From Sorghum bicolor (lineage: Eukaryota > Streptophyta > Magnoliopsida > Poales > Poaceae): a DNA stretch of 64,000 bases. This document shows positions 11,801 to 19,772 of the stretch, one piece after another. Made by a program: the position numbers and the translations under genes. Position 1 is the first letter of the stretch; every line of letters begins with the position of its first letter. The DNA lies in NCBI RefSeq assembly GCF_000003195.3, contig NC_012878.2, forward strand, positions 18,762,641-18,826,640. Reading direction: 5' to 3'. Under the pieces are notes generated by a model, which searched no databases, was not told where the DNA came from, and was given only the letters and a program-made list of their open reading frames with translations.

Positions 11801-12303
11801 AAGGTCCATCGGCAGGCGTCAACATGGTATTCATGTTGCCGATGGAGTTTCTTGCACCAGCCAGTGATGATGAGTTGGGATTTTCTGATCAGATAGCTCA
11901 GTTGGCTCTGGATCCGATGACAGCTATCTTTGAGAAACCTGCCGATAACGAGAGGCAGCATCTTAAAGCTTTGTTCCTCAAAGGAAGGGTTGATGGGCAG
12001 CCAATGACCAAGATCCTAGTTGATGGTGGAGCTGCTATTAATATTATGCCATATGCAGTATATCGGAAGCTTGGGAAAGGGGATCAAGATTTGACCAAGA
12101 CCGATATGATGCTCAAAGACTTTGAGGGAAACGTGTCTCCGGTCAAGGGGGCGATATGTGCAGAGTTGACGATCGGCAGCAAAACCTTGCCGACAACCTT
12201 TTTCGTGATCAGCGGAAAAGGTGCCTATAATTTATTATTGGGGAGAGATTGGATTCATGCCAATTGTTGTGTCCCATCTACAATGCATCAGTGCTTGGTT
12301 TAG
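8839..12303 (+). CDS. gag-pro: Tat gag-protease (premature stop near the end)
   Basis: Gag forms the particle and binds RNA; the aspartic protease processes the polyprotein. The start MSISDL is the first ATG after the primer site; the frame is already open from inside the LTR. Residues ~1-400 are Gln/Pro/Gly/Met-rich, ~427-580 form the retrotransposon gag domain, and a zinc-knuckle-like segment (CKWHN...HDTNEC) lies near 680. A charged Arg-rich region (~780-900) follows. The protease motif LVDGGAAINIMP has its Asp at about residue 1062; the DGG form is common in Tat elements. A TAG at 12301 interrupts the frame, which stays open to TAA at 12484-12486 immediately before pol. CAG to TAG would be a single transition. 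Pol follows in another frame, overlapping by one base. Confidence 0.92.
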   Translation: MSISDLDQDNVIPVTEANLKDEQKQAIAQAMEEFKQQCLKSFSINRSGEVVQKDALPAPRQVTFDANPGKLQDMVDNAINRALINQAGVLSNTVFNAVARTFKEGQIPPDYVGPSHHQPTAPEVTAPSAALTSASAQSAIPPSTLGTTGALSMPMATNPQISVGQHKLTTDMLASAMSGLPLPPNWWGYGMPPELTPGTSQITDMRGKTPITSAPSNVPVNQSPRFTTTTTARPHTGNPQDLMFQMPNASAESMLMQQRPMAQSGYVNSTTIPNYQSSAAPMPMNANNGWLGQQAFPQSPQQGYQTTGFQQGQVYPGFQGQGIPNQPINFGQQLGGQPIGGQQFGSPQIGGQVANTMFHTGHVPNRHVEVRHQVPDPQPPHRQDADAYWADKIAEVMREQFGIKPKVNTYSYRTPYPPAYDLIPLPHRYKVPDFTKFSGQDDTSTMEHVNRFIIQCGEAGNRDELRVRLFSSSLSGSAFTWFISLPPNSVITWADLEKQFHRYFFSGVHEKKITDLVKLRQRNDESVEGFVQRIREVKNKCYSLVLDDRQLADLAFQGLLPHIRDKYASQEFESLSHLVQRISDQDIKPFEPKRAWNKKVSFVDEAASSDSDEEPVIGLAEWVKNKKPMSCPFGQKEPEKFAFDTAKADRIFDFLLQEGQIKLSPNHVIPSAEELKRMRYCKWHNATSHDTNECKVFRQQLQSAIESGRIKFDSSKAQKPMKIDQHPFPTNMLDAKGKAKVLTSETAEKSASVDPRHQVTTADARSKGLVQEGASSGRLPRSGIVITHRRPRERWQQREDQYRRQQEDYQREEERRRQEWNRHRDHWSCPFFIHCWEENIKLPTVRDCPECNGYDRYDRNDRRYRDDERRFNGPIRGRASVHDRLGGRLSVRNRLGDRVQYFPRNQEELEEMANARVPDEFIFCRDANTHRMESRENRRPAVRQRPLPPWCPQGLTKTQKRRLQRERQEELNKGESSENRQLADTKKEGPSAGVNMVFMLPMEFLAPASDDELGFSDQIAQLALDPMTAIFEKPADNERQHLKALFLKGRVDGQPMTKILVDGGAAINIMPYAVYRKLGKGDQDLTKTDMMLKDFEGNVSPVKGAICAELTIGSKTLPTTFFVISGKGAYNLLLGRDWIHANCCVPSTMHQCLV

Positions 12304-12486
12304 TGGGTAGGTGACAAGATTGAAATCGTCCCAGGGGATTCTTCTTATGTTATCGCATCGGCAGAAGCGGATACTTATGAAAAGACTAGGTGCATTTCAG
12401 GAGAAGTTTGGGAGAAAGATTTTCTCAAAGTTGCCGATTATGAGATTCCACCGATCCAAGCAGTCGGTTCTGACGACGGTTTTTAA
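12304..12486 (+). pseudogene. Gag-pro C-terminal remainder after the in-frame stop
   Basis: The frame of gag-pro continues for 60 codons past the TAG at 12301 and ends at TAA 12484-12486. It reads as normal protein (WVGDKIEIVPG...) and carries the linker between protease and reverse transcriptase. Its TAA shares a base with the ATG of pol (TAATG). Whether this overlap is original or results from an indel cannot be settled from one copy. Confidence 0.7.
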
Positions 12487-15400
12487 TGGATAGATTCGCC
12501 GATGATGGAAAATTAGGCCAAGGATTCACATCGGCCGACGATTTGGTAGAAGTAGATATAGGTAGTGGTGATAAGCCTAGGCCTACTTTTATTAGTGCTA
12601 AACTAGACCCTGAGTGTAAACGGCAATTAACTAGTTTGTTGAAGGAATATAAAGATTGCTTTGCTTGGGATTATACAGAGATGCCTGGTTTAGACCGATC
12701 AATTGTTGAACATCGGTTACCCATCAAGTCTGGATTTCGGCCACATCAGCAACCAGCCCGCCGATGTAATCCTAACATTCTACCTGATATTAAGGCCGAG
12801 ATCACTAAACTTATTGAAGCTAAGTTTATTCGGCAGTGTCGGTATGCCGAATGGATTTCCAATGTTGTTCCGGTTTACAAAAAGAACGGGAAGCTTCGAG
12901 TGTGCATTGATTTCAGGAATCTCAATAAAGCTACGCCGATGGATGGGTACCCAATGCCTGTCGCCGATCTACTGATTGATGCTGCGGCTGGCCATCGGGT
13001 CATCAGTTTCATGGATGGTAATGCGGGTTACAATCAAATATTCATGGCAGAGGAGGATATTCCAAAAACCGCATTCAGGTGTCCTGGTCATGTTGGATTG
13101 TTTGAATGGATAGTCATGACTTTTGGGTTAAAGAATGCTGGTGCTACTTATCAAAGGGCTATGAATTTCATATTTCATGAGTTCATCGGCAAAATCGTAG
13201 AAATTTATATTGATGATGTGGTGGTTAAGTCTGGAGATTTCTCAAAGCATCTTGCCGATTTGCGAAAAGTGTTGGAGTGCACCAGGAAGCATGGATTGAA
13301 GATGAATCCCAACAAGTGTGCATTTGGCGTATCGGCAGGGCAGTTTCTTGGTTTTATGGTACATCAGAGGGGTATTGAGATTAGTCGAAGATCTATTGAT
13401 GCCATCAATAAAATAGTGGCCCCTACCAATAAAACCGAGCTCCAATCCTTGATCGGCAAGGTGAATTTTATCAGAAGATTTATATCAAATTTATCTGGGA
13501 GAATTCGTGCTTTCAGTCCCCTTCTTAAATTGAAAGCCGATCAGGAGTTTGTTTGGGGGGAAGAACAGCAGTTGGCTTTGGATGAGATCAAAAAGTATCT
13601 AGTGAATCCTCCAGTTTTAGTTCCACCCCAACAAGGGAAACCCTTCAAATTATATTTATCTACCGATGGATCGGTTATTGGTTCAGCTTTAGGTCAAGAA
13701 TTTGAAGGAAAGGAGAGAGTAATTTATTATTTGAGCAGGAGGTTGATTGATGCTGAAACCAGGTATTCAGCTATAGAGAAGCTGTGCTTGTGCTTATATT
13801 TCTCATGTATCAAGCTAAGACATTATCTGTTGTCGGCCGAATGTGCTGTTGTTTGCAAAGATGACGTGGTCCGATACATGCTATCTATGCCGATTATGAG
13901 TGGTAGGATCGGTAAATGGATTTTGGCGCTGTCGGAGTTCGATTTGCGTTACGAATCGGCTAAGGCGGTCAAAGGGCAGGTTATGGCCGATTTTGTGACT
14001 CAGCATTGCGGTCTAGTGGAAACCTTGGAAATTGCACCCTGGACGCTCTTCTTTGATGGATCTACCTGTGACCAGGGAGGAGGAATCGGCATTGTATTAG
14101 TTTCTCCTAAGGGGAGGAAGTATGAATTTTCCTTGCCGATTGTTGCTACATCAACAAATAATCAGGCTGAGTATCAAGCTCTGATCAGGGGATTGGAGTT
14201 ATTAAGAGAAGTTCATGCTGATGCTGTTGAAGTGTTCGGAGATTCCATGTTGGTTATAAATCAATTGGCCGGAAGCTATGAATGCCGGAGTGAAGTTCTC
14301 ATAACCTATTTCGAGAGAAGTATACAACTGTTAAAGGAATTCAAGAATTTCCGATTGGAGCATATTCCCCGATTGCATAATGAAGACGCTAATCGGTTAG
14401 CCCAGCATGCCTCGGGATATCAGCCAATGATTAATGCGACATCGGTAGTTAGTGCCGGTGATTGGAGGGAAGAAATTATTGATTATCTAAAAGATCCATC
14501 CAAAAAAGTTGAAAGACGGGTTCGATTTCAAGCAACCAAGTATGTGATCCTTGAAAATGAATTGTATTATCGAACTATCGACGGAATTCTTCTCCGATGC
14601 TTGGGTGATGATGAAGCCAGAAGTTTGATGGGAGAAATCCATGAAGGAGTGTGTGGAGCGCATCAGTCAGCTTTTAAGATGAAGTGGATGATTCGAAGGA
14701 ATGGATATTTTTGGCCAACCATACTTGAAGATTGTTTTAAATATTTCAAGGGATGTCAAGGTTGTCAAAAGTTCGGTAATATCCAGAGAGCACCCGCATC
14801 GGCTATGAATCCTATAATAAAACCTTGGCCGTTCCGGGGGTGGGCCATCGATCTGATCGGCCAGATTTATCCACCATCTAGCAAAGGGCATAAATTCATT
14901 CTAGTTGCCACTGACTATTTCACCAAGTGGGTCGAAGCTATTCCTTTGAAGAAAGTCACATCGGCCAATATGATTGATTTTGTGAAGGAGCATATTATTT
15001 ACCGATTTGGGATTCCCCAAACGATTACTACCGATCAGGGCACCATGTTCACGTCGGGGGAGTTCGATGAATTCGCAATCGGTATGGGAATTAAAGTGTT
15101 GAATTCTTCTCCTTACTATGCTCAAGCCAATGGGCAGGCCAAAGCGTCTAACAAGGGAATTATCAAGCTTATTAAACGAAAGATTGAAGAAAATCCTAGG
15201 CGGTGGCATACATTGTTGAATGAAGCACTGTGGTCTTATCGGATGGCTTGTCATGGATCAACCAAGGTGTCACCTTATCAATTGGTGTATGGACATGATG
15301 CAGTTTTGCCTTGGGAGATTAAGGCTGGATCTAGGCGATTATCTTTTCAAGATCAATTGGCTGCCGATGATTATGCCACTTTAATGACCGATGAGTTAGA

Positions 15401-15719
15401 TGATTTAGCAGGGCATCGGTTGAAGTCTTTAATAAGTATAGAAGAAAATAAGAAGAGAGTTGCTAGATGGTATGACAAGAAAGTAAAGGTTAAGGAGTTT
15501 GCCGATGGGGATTTGGTATGGAAGTTGATTTTACCAGTCGGGACTAAAAGTTCGAAGTTTGGGAAGTGGTCTCCTAATTGGGAAGGTCCTTATCGGATAA
15601 AGCACTCAACTCCTGGTAATGCCTATATTCTGGAAACTCTCGAAGGAGTTGAATTTCCCAGAGCGTTAAATGGCAAATATTTAAAGAAGTACTACCCCAG
15701 CATATGGATCGACGCATAA
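12486..15719 (+). CDS. pol: Tat pol: reverse transcriptase, two RNase H domains, integrase
   Basis: This 1077-aa ORF copies RNA into DNA and integrates it. Reverse transcriptase spans ~100-300 with FMDGNAGY (D177) and YIDD (241-244). A degraded Ty3-type RNase H follows at ~385-505 (LYLSTDGS). A second, archaeal-like RNase H lies at ~518-645, with acidic residues D524, E562, D586 and D634 all present. The integrase has a zinc finger with H719, H726, C757 and C760, then catalytic D789 and D850. The residue 36 places after D850, where the catalytic Glu belongs, is Lys886 (AAA at 15141), so this integrase should be inactive. The dual RNase H identifies the Tat lineage. No chromodomain is seen. 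The first 15 nt upstream in this frame are open back to a TGA at 12471. Confidence 0.95.
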   Translation: MDRFADDGKLGQGFTSADDLVEVDIGSGDKPRPTFISAKLDPECKRQLTSLLKEYKDCFAWDYTEMPGLDRSIVEHRLPIKSGFRPHQQPARRCNPNILPDIKAEITKLIEAKFIRQCRYAEWISNVVPVYKKNGKLRVCIDFRNLNKATPMDGYPMPVADLLIDAAAGHRVISFMDGNAGYNQIFMAEEDIPKTAFRCPGHVGLFEWIVMTFGLKNAGATYQRAMNFIFHEFIGKIVEIYIDDVVVKSGDFSKHLADLRKVLECTRKHGLKMNPNKCAFGVSAGQFLGFMVHQRGIEISRRSIDAINKIVAPTNKTELQSLIGKVNFIRRFISNLSGRIRAFSPLLKLKADQEFVWGEEQQLALDEIKKYLVNPPVLVPPQQGKPFKLYLSTDGSVIGSALGQEFEGKERVIYYLSRRLIDAETRYSAIEKLCLCLYFSCIKLRHYLLSAECAVVCKDDVVRYMLSMPIMSGRIGKWILALSEFDLRYESAKAVKGQVMADFVTQHCGLVETLEIAPWTLFFDGSTCDQGGGIGIVLVSPKGRKYEFSLPIVATSTNNQAEYQALIRGLELLREVHADAVEVFGDSMLVINQLAGSYECRSEVLITYFERSIQLLKEFKNFRLEHIPRLHNEDANRLAQHASGYQPMINATSVVSAGDWREEIIDYLKDPSKKVERRVRFQATKYVILENELYYRTIDGILLRCLGDDEARSLMGEIHEGVCGAHQSAFKMKWMIRRNGYFWPTILEDCFKYFKGCQGCQKFGNIQRAPASAMNPIIKPWPFRGWAIDLIGQIYPPSSKGHKFILVATDYFTKWVEAIPLKKVTSANMIDFVKEHIIYRFGIPQTITTDQGTMFTSGEFDEFAIGMGIKVLNSSPYYAQANGQAKASNKGIIKLIKRKIEENPRRWHTLLNEALWSYRMACHGSTKVSPYQLVYGHDAVLPWEIKAGSRRLSFQDQLAADDYATLMTDELDDLAGHRLKSLISIEENKKRVARWYDKKVKVKEFADGDLVWKLILPVGTKSSKFGKWSPNWEGPYRIKHSTPGNAYILETLEGVEFPRALNGKYLKKYYPSIWIDA

Positions 15720-15864
15720 AAGTTTAAGTGCCGATAACACTCCTATCGGCTGGATTTAAATGTTCGGGGGCAGACTTAATGTTTCAAAAGATGCCGATAA
15801 CAGTCTTATCGGCTAGACTAAAAGCTAAAAACGGAGAAACAAAGGTGTGTTGCCGATGAAAGCT
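15720..15864. terminator. Convergent 3' junction with two stem-loops built from GCCGAT
   Basis: Pol ends at 15719 and the antisense gene stops at 15865, so the two transcripts converge here. Two inverted repeats lie between them: 15730-15750 (GCCGATA ... TATCGGC) and 15793-15813 (GCCGATAA ... TTATCGGC). Between them is a purine-rich tract, cgggggcaga. They may be 3'-end or boundary structures for both genes; that is inference. The arms are exactly the hexamer that is dispersed over the rest of the element. Confidence 0.4.
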
Positions 15865-16560
15865 TCAGATGTTCAGCAACGCTTGGATTGCAGATATGGC
15901 GCGCAGCCGAATCTGGTTGGTTGTCTCTATCTCTTTGATATCGTCATCGGCAGAACCTTCAATCGGCTTCAGCTTCCTCTTCAGCTGCAGCGCTTTACGA
16001 CCATGGACGTTTCGTTCCTGTTCAAGATGCTTGATGGTCTCCGGCAGTTGACTATCTTCTTGCTGGGCTTGGGATAGGGCGTCTTCTACTTGCTTGAGTT
16101 CAGCCAGCAGAGCTTCTCTTTTTGTCGATAGATCAGACATTTTCTGCTTCAGTGCATCACCTGAGGACTTTAAGATGCCGATGTTCTTATGTTTCTCATC
16201 GGCTAAGAGTTTTTCTTTCATCATCTCCTCAGAGAGCTGGATTTGAGCAGCTCTGTCGGCAAGGCGTCGAGTAGCTCTCTGGTACTGTAGCTGGCGGCTT
16301 TCTAGATGTGCAGCGTGGAAGAGTGCTTCTTCGGCATCGGCAGGAATTTGGCCTCTAAGAGTCTTGAACAGGGCCTTGGCTGGGTCAGAATCGTCGACCA
16401 GTTGAGTTGTGTCTTGATGAAGTATGGCCGATAGCTCCTCCAGCCTAGCTCTGATTTCTGCCGATACAATTCCAACTGCCCGAGAGGAGCTTGCTTCCTC
16501 GCCTTCTTCTTCGAAGATATCAATAGCGAAGGAGAACAAGCTGTCGGGAGAATCTTGTTC
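15865..16560 (-). CDS. Antisense PMD gene, exon 6 (coiled-coil C-terminus)
   Basis: The exon starts after CATTTTCAG in phase 0 and encodes 231 residues ending in QALLNI. From about residue 90 it is rich in Glu, Lys, Leu, Gln and Ala with heptad-like spacing (LKQKMSDLSTKREALLAEL...), which predicts a long coiled coil and hence dimerisation or partner binding. The N-terminal part is acidic (FEEEGEEASSS). Confidence 0.75.
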   Translation of the reverse strand, partial: EQDSPDSLFSFAIDIFEEEGEEASSSRAVGIVSAEIRARLEELSAILHQDTTQLVDDSDPAKALFKTLRGQIPADAEEALFHAAHLESRQLQYQRATRRLADRAAQIQLSEEMMKEKLLADEKHKNIGILKSSGDALKQKMSDLSTKREALLAELKQVEDALSQAQQEDSQLPETIKHLEQERNVHGRKALQLKRKLKPIEGSADDDIKEIETTNQIRLRAISAIQALLNI

Positions 16561-19133
16561 CTGAAAATGAAAATGAAATAGGTCAATTTTGTGGTCAAAA
16601 CTTCGGCAGATGATACCGATGGAAAAGTGGATGACTTACTTGCTTCAAGGCGATTTCCTGCCTTTGACTCAGAGAGGCCGATGGAGCTGCAGGTTGATCG
16701 GCAAATGTTGCCAATAGAACGATATCGCCTGAAAGAAGACAGGGAGGATTATAAGAATAAATGAAAATAAGTTTATCGGTAGGAGTATTGTTGGGATATG
16801 TTACCCGGAAGAGGAACAACAGTTGTTTGAATTGAGGAAACCGCCGACGATATAACTGGACCTGCCGGGCCAGTTGTTTGTTCACCTACGTCAGCTGACA
16901 TACCTGCCGTTTGAGGTTCTTCTTGCTGAGGTTCTTCCATCTGTGGTGCTTCCTGTATTGATTGAGGAGATGGTGCTTGCTGTGCCTGGACTTCTGGAGG
17001 AGAAGGGGAAGATTCCACCGGGATTGGAGACACCGGAGGAGGAGGAGGAGTTGCCACTTTATGACGCTTTGTTCCAGTCTTAGCACCGTGGACGCCTTTC
17101 CTCTTTGGCTGGCTAGACTGGGGGAGATCGGCACCTTGGCGTTTGGCTTTTGCCCATGCACCAGTTTGCTGCAACAACGATAAAGAGCTTATGAGCATAG
17201 ATAACCGATATAAAGATAGTCAGCATAAATAAGAAAGGGTTTTAACAGATTGCCTTGAAAGCTTGCGCCAGAGTGGAAGCAGTTACCGTTGGTGATGTCT
17301 GAGTTTTCCTAGTGGTAACTTTCTTGAGACGCGCGCCCCGGTGCACGATGGAAGCCAGAGTGGGAGCATTGTGGCCGATTGAGGAGATCGGGCCTGATGG
17401 GAATAAGTCGATCGGCTTGCCACTCCTGCTAACCGATGGGGGGGTGTTGTCAATATGCAAAAGGAATACAGGGGTAAGTTACCGATGGGAATAGTATTGG
17501 AAAACGAGACATCGGTTTAAAAATACTTACAGTGTCGTCAGGGACTTCGTATTCGGGGTCGATCATGCCGCGGTATGAGAGGGCCGATCTGCAGAATAGA
17601 TTCTCCTTCCATTCTGCCCACCATAGCTTGTATGCTTGAGTGATAAAGGCAGCTGGAACCCATTCTGACAGATCTACATCTGTATCGGCATTTGGTGGTA
17701 GCTAGGCTACTCGAGTCCACTCGAGGAGGTTAGCGATGGGTTCTCTGGGCTTTATTACATCGGCATAAGGGAGTGCGATCGGCAATTGGCCGAAAGCTAG
17801 CTGGCGAGCTAATGCCGATGGATTATAAAATTCATAGGTTTGGGGAGAGGTTTTCGTGCTGCCGAAGAAGTTCACTGGTATGGCTCTGGGAGTCACGATT
17901 GCCATCATCACCTCATTGTCCCTGTCAAGAGCTTCGTCGAACGGATTGAAGGTCAGAGGGAGCAAGCTATCCGGGTCGTCATAAGCCAGCCATGGTCGTT
18001 CATCTCTGGCCAGACCCTCATACAGCGTTTCGAAGAATCGGCCGATCTGATCCGGGGTGTTCCCTGAACCGGGTAAAACTATAACAGCTTCGCCAAAGTT
18101 CAGGGGGGCACGTGTTGCCGATTCCTCTTCACCCAGCACATGGTTCTCGGCTATGTCTCTTGGGAAGTGCTGAGAGAACAAGTTGAGATCGAGGCGCTTG
18201 TGCAGGTGCAGATTGAGCCACATATTAATAAACCACCAAGGACCTCCCAAGTTGCCGATAGGTTGGCCGAGCAGGAGTTTCTGGACTACCTGATGAAGAA
18301 GGTGATAAACGGCGCCGAGCAAATAACGGCCGAGAGGAAATTGACCACCGCTAGCCAATCTTTCTGCTGCCGATAGATAGACAGAAGTCGGTCCTGCCGA
18401 TCGACCACAGAATACAAACTTGTCTAGCCACATGTTCAGAAAAGTGGTTTGTTCCTTTATGGTGACAGGCCCTCTCCCGCGGTACTTCTGGATATACCCT
18501 GACCAGCCGCCGATAGCGCGAGTCTCCACTTTGGCACTGGGGGCGGTATCAAAAAAGTGGGTGCTATCGGCAGAAGATATGTCTAACCCAGTAAGCATGG
18601 CTACATCGGCGAGGGTAGGAGAAGCAGGGCTGTGGCCAAAGACAAAAGCGTTGAGAGTGTCTGACCAAAAGTAAGATGCGGCTATCAGCAAAGACTCGTT
18701 CCTGTGCATATCGGCAATGGACAGCCTAATGCATTGAGCTAATTTCCTCTCACCCCATTGAACTTCATAAGAGTTGCTGACCCTCAAGAACCAGTCTTTC
18801 CACCCTACAGTAGGGCTAGGCCAAGAGCGAAAGGTGTCCTTCCATAGATCTAGAGCAAAGTTTTCAGCTCTAAAGGGAACCCTGTTGGTTTCTGCGTTGA
18901 TAAGGTCGGTTGGATCTGGATCCCCTAGAGGGCCGAGGCATTGAAGATGTGGTTGATCGGTAGGAATGACAATTTTATTGGATAACTCCTGGTGTTTTGG
19001 GGAATAAAGATACAAAGAAAAAGGAGAAGGAAAATATTCGGTAAGGTGAATCGCAGATGAACAGGAATGCAGGAAAAAGGTACAGCAGATGAGATGGAAG
19101 TCTGACCTCAGGGACGACGAAGCCAACGGCCAT
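15865..19133 (-). CDS. Antisense multi-exon gene: plant mobile domain protein with C-terminal coiled coil
   Basis: Reading the minus strand gives a gene with a TATA box (19283-19290), ATG at 19133 and stop at 15865. Proposed exons are 19133-19107, 18988-17531, about 17428-17254, 17168-16805, 16728-16640 and 16560-15865. Introns 4 and 5 have textbook ends (GTAACA...TTTCAG; GTAAGT...TTTCAG) and exon phases 4-5-6 join perfectly. Exon 2 carries the aminotransferase-like plant mobile domain. The exon 6 product is a long charged coiled coil. PMD host proteins (MAIN, MAIL1) act in gene regulation and TE silencing, and antisense extra ORFs are known in Tat elements. In this copy there is a stop in exon 2 and an unresolved phase problem at exon 3, so the product may not be intact. 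A role in the element's regulation is inference. Confidence 0.75.
16640..16728 (-). CDS. Antisense PMD gene, exon 5
   Basis: This 89-nt exon lies between a pyrimidine-rich TTCTTTCAG acceptor and a GTAAGT donor. With the single base from exon 4 it encodes 30 codons (DIVLLATFADQPAAPSASLS...), in phase on both sides. This is the best splice evidence in the gene. Confidence 0.75.
16805..17168 (-). CDS. Antisense PMD gene, exon 4 (Pro/Gln-rich linker)
   Basis: The exon starts after TTGCAG and ends before GTAACA. It encodes a basic start (KAKRQG..., KRKGVHGAK) that could serve nuclear import, and then a Pro/Glu/Gln-rich linker. It leaves one base that pairs correctly with the first two of exon 5. 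Confidence 0.65.
17254..17428 (-). CDS. Antisense PMD gene, exon 3 (boundaries uncertain)
   Basis: A basic, Ser/Thr-rich segment (SGKPIDLFPSGPISSIG...) is open on the minus strand between AG-rich candidate acceptors near 17425-17429 and a possible GC donor (AAG|GCAATC) at 17254. That donor gives the right phase into exon 4. The entry phase does not match exon 2 with any acceptor I can find, so either a small indel has broken this copy or I have a boundary wrong. Confidence 0.45.
17531..18988 (-). CDS. Antisense PMD gene, exon 2 (plant mobile domain)
   Basis: The exon follows an AG at 18990-18989 and ends before GTAAGT at 17530-17525; it is exactly 486 codons. The N-terminal part has the family's WPSPTVGWKDWF segment, followed by SYFWSDTLNAFVFGH, PTLADVAMLTGLDI and GGPWWFINMWLNLH, which I recognise as the aminotransferase-like plant mobile domain (roughly codons 40-330). 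A TAG occurs at codon 429 (17704-17702); beyond it the same frame continues with good protein (LPPNADTDVDLSEWVPAAF...) up to the donor, so the stop looks like a recent point mutation. The uninterrupted frame runs 17702-19126, including translated intron 1. Confidence 0.85.
19107..19133 (-). CDS. Antisense PMD gene, exon 1
   Basis: The nine codons MAVGFVVPE end in GAG followed by GTCAGA. The second Tat copy at 63819-63845 has MAINFVVPE followed by the consensus donor GTAAGT at the same place. Conservation of the peptide and of the donor position between divergent copies supports this exon and start codon. Confidence 0.7.
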
Positions 19134-19282
19134 CTTATCGTGAAGGGGACGCTGGAAGACGCCGGAGTTGATGAAGAAGAATGCTTGTCGGAGATCTTGG
19201 GGATTGAGAATGGCGCCGCCGCTGGAAAAGTGAAGTTGGATGGCAGAATGATGTAATGGGGGAGGAGTACCCAAGAAGGAAC

Positions 19283-19290
19283 TATTTATA
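19283..19290 (-). promoter_or_regulatory. TATA box of the antisense PMD gene
   Basis: On the minus strand CCCTATAAATAGTTCC lies ~150 bp before the ATG at 19133. The second Tat copy has CCTATAAATACTTCC at the same distance (63661-63668, ATG 63819). A conserved TATA at constant spacing supports a dedicated antisense promoter, separate from the LTR. Confidence 0.75.
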
Positions 19291-19772
19291 GGGCAAGATG
19301 GACAAGGGCAAATCTGACTTATTTCTTTGCCGCATCCGAGAAACCCGAGGGTACTCAAGTGGATATGGTAACTGTTCGCACGATAATCCAGGGATTGTGC
19401 AGGTGATTTGACAGGAAGCGGTCATTATTTGAAGATATTTTACTGTACGCGATCTCCTGGTCGGTCCATCGGTGATATTCTATAACGGTCGTCCTGCCGA
19501 TGGACGGATAGAGGGAAAGTAACCGTTTTTGCGAATATCCTGGGCAGAGCATCGGCAGATCTTTGTAACGGTATTGTTGCCGATGTACGACTAAGAGAAA
19601 TGCCCGTTTGGGAAGTTGTGGATTTCGAGGGATCTGCGGAGGATTAGGATCAGAGTTGCCCAGATTGAGGTTGTCGGTTACCAGATTAGGAGCATTAATT
19701 GCGGAGAAGACATCATTACTGCAGAGAATTTCGGAGCATTAATAGTTTTATACTCCGAAACTGGGGGGCATG
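19291..19772. other. Non-coding upstream region of the antisense gene and Tat polypurine tract
   Basis: I see no credible coding sequence here. It holds upstream sequence for the antisense promoter, with three GCCGAT/ATCGGC sites (about 19497, 19549 and 19580), and the polypurine tract ctggggggcatg (19761-19772) that primes plus-strand synthesis next to the 3' LTR. Matching sequence follows the LTR of the second Tat copy at 63260-63640. Confidence 0.7.

Noticed and set aside
6505..11961. Minus-strand frames opposite Tat gag (e.g. 6505-7047, 8776-9318, 9667-10119)
   Set aside because: They mirror the sense gag codons, appear in both gag copies for that reason, and have no domain, promoter or splice evidence, unlike the antisense gene at 15865-19133.
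16874..18674. Plus-strand frames across the antisense gene
   Set aside because: They are shadows of the minus-strand exons.
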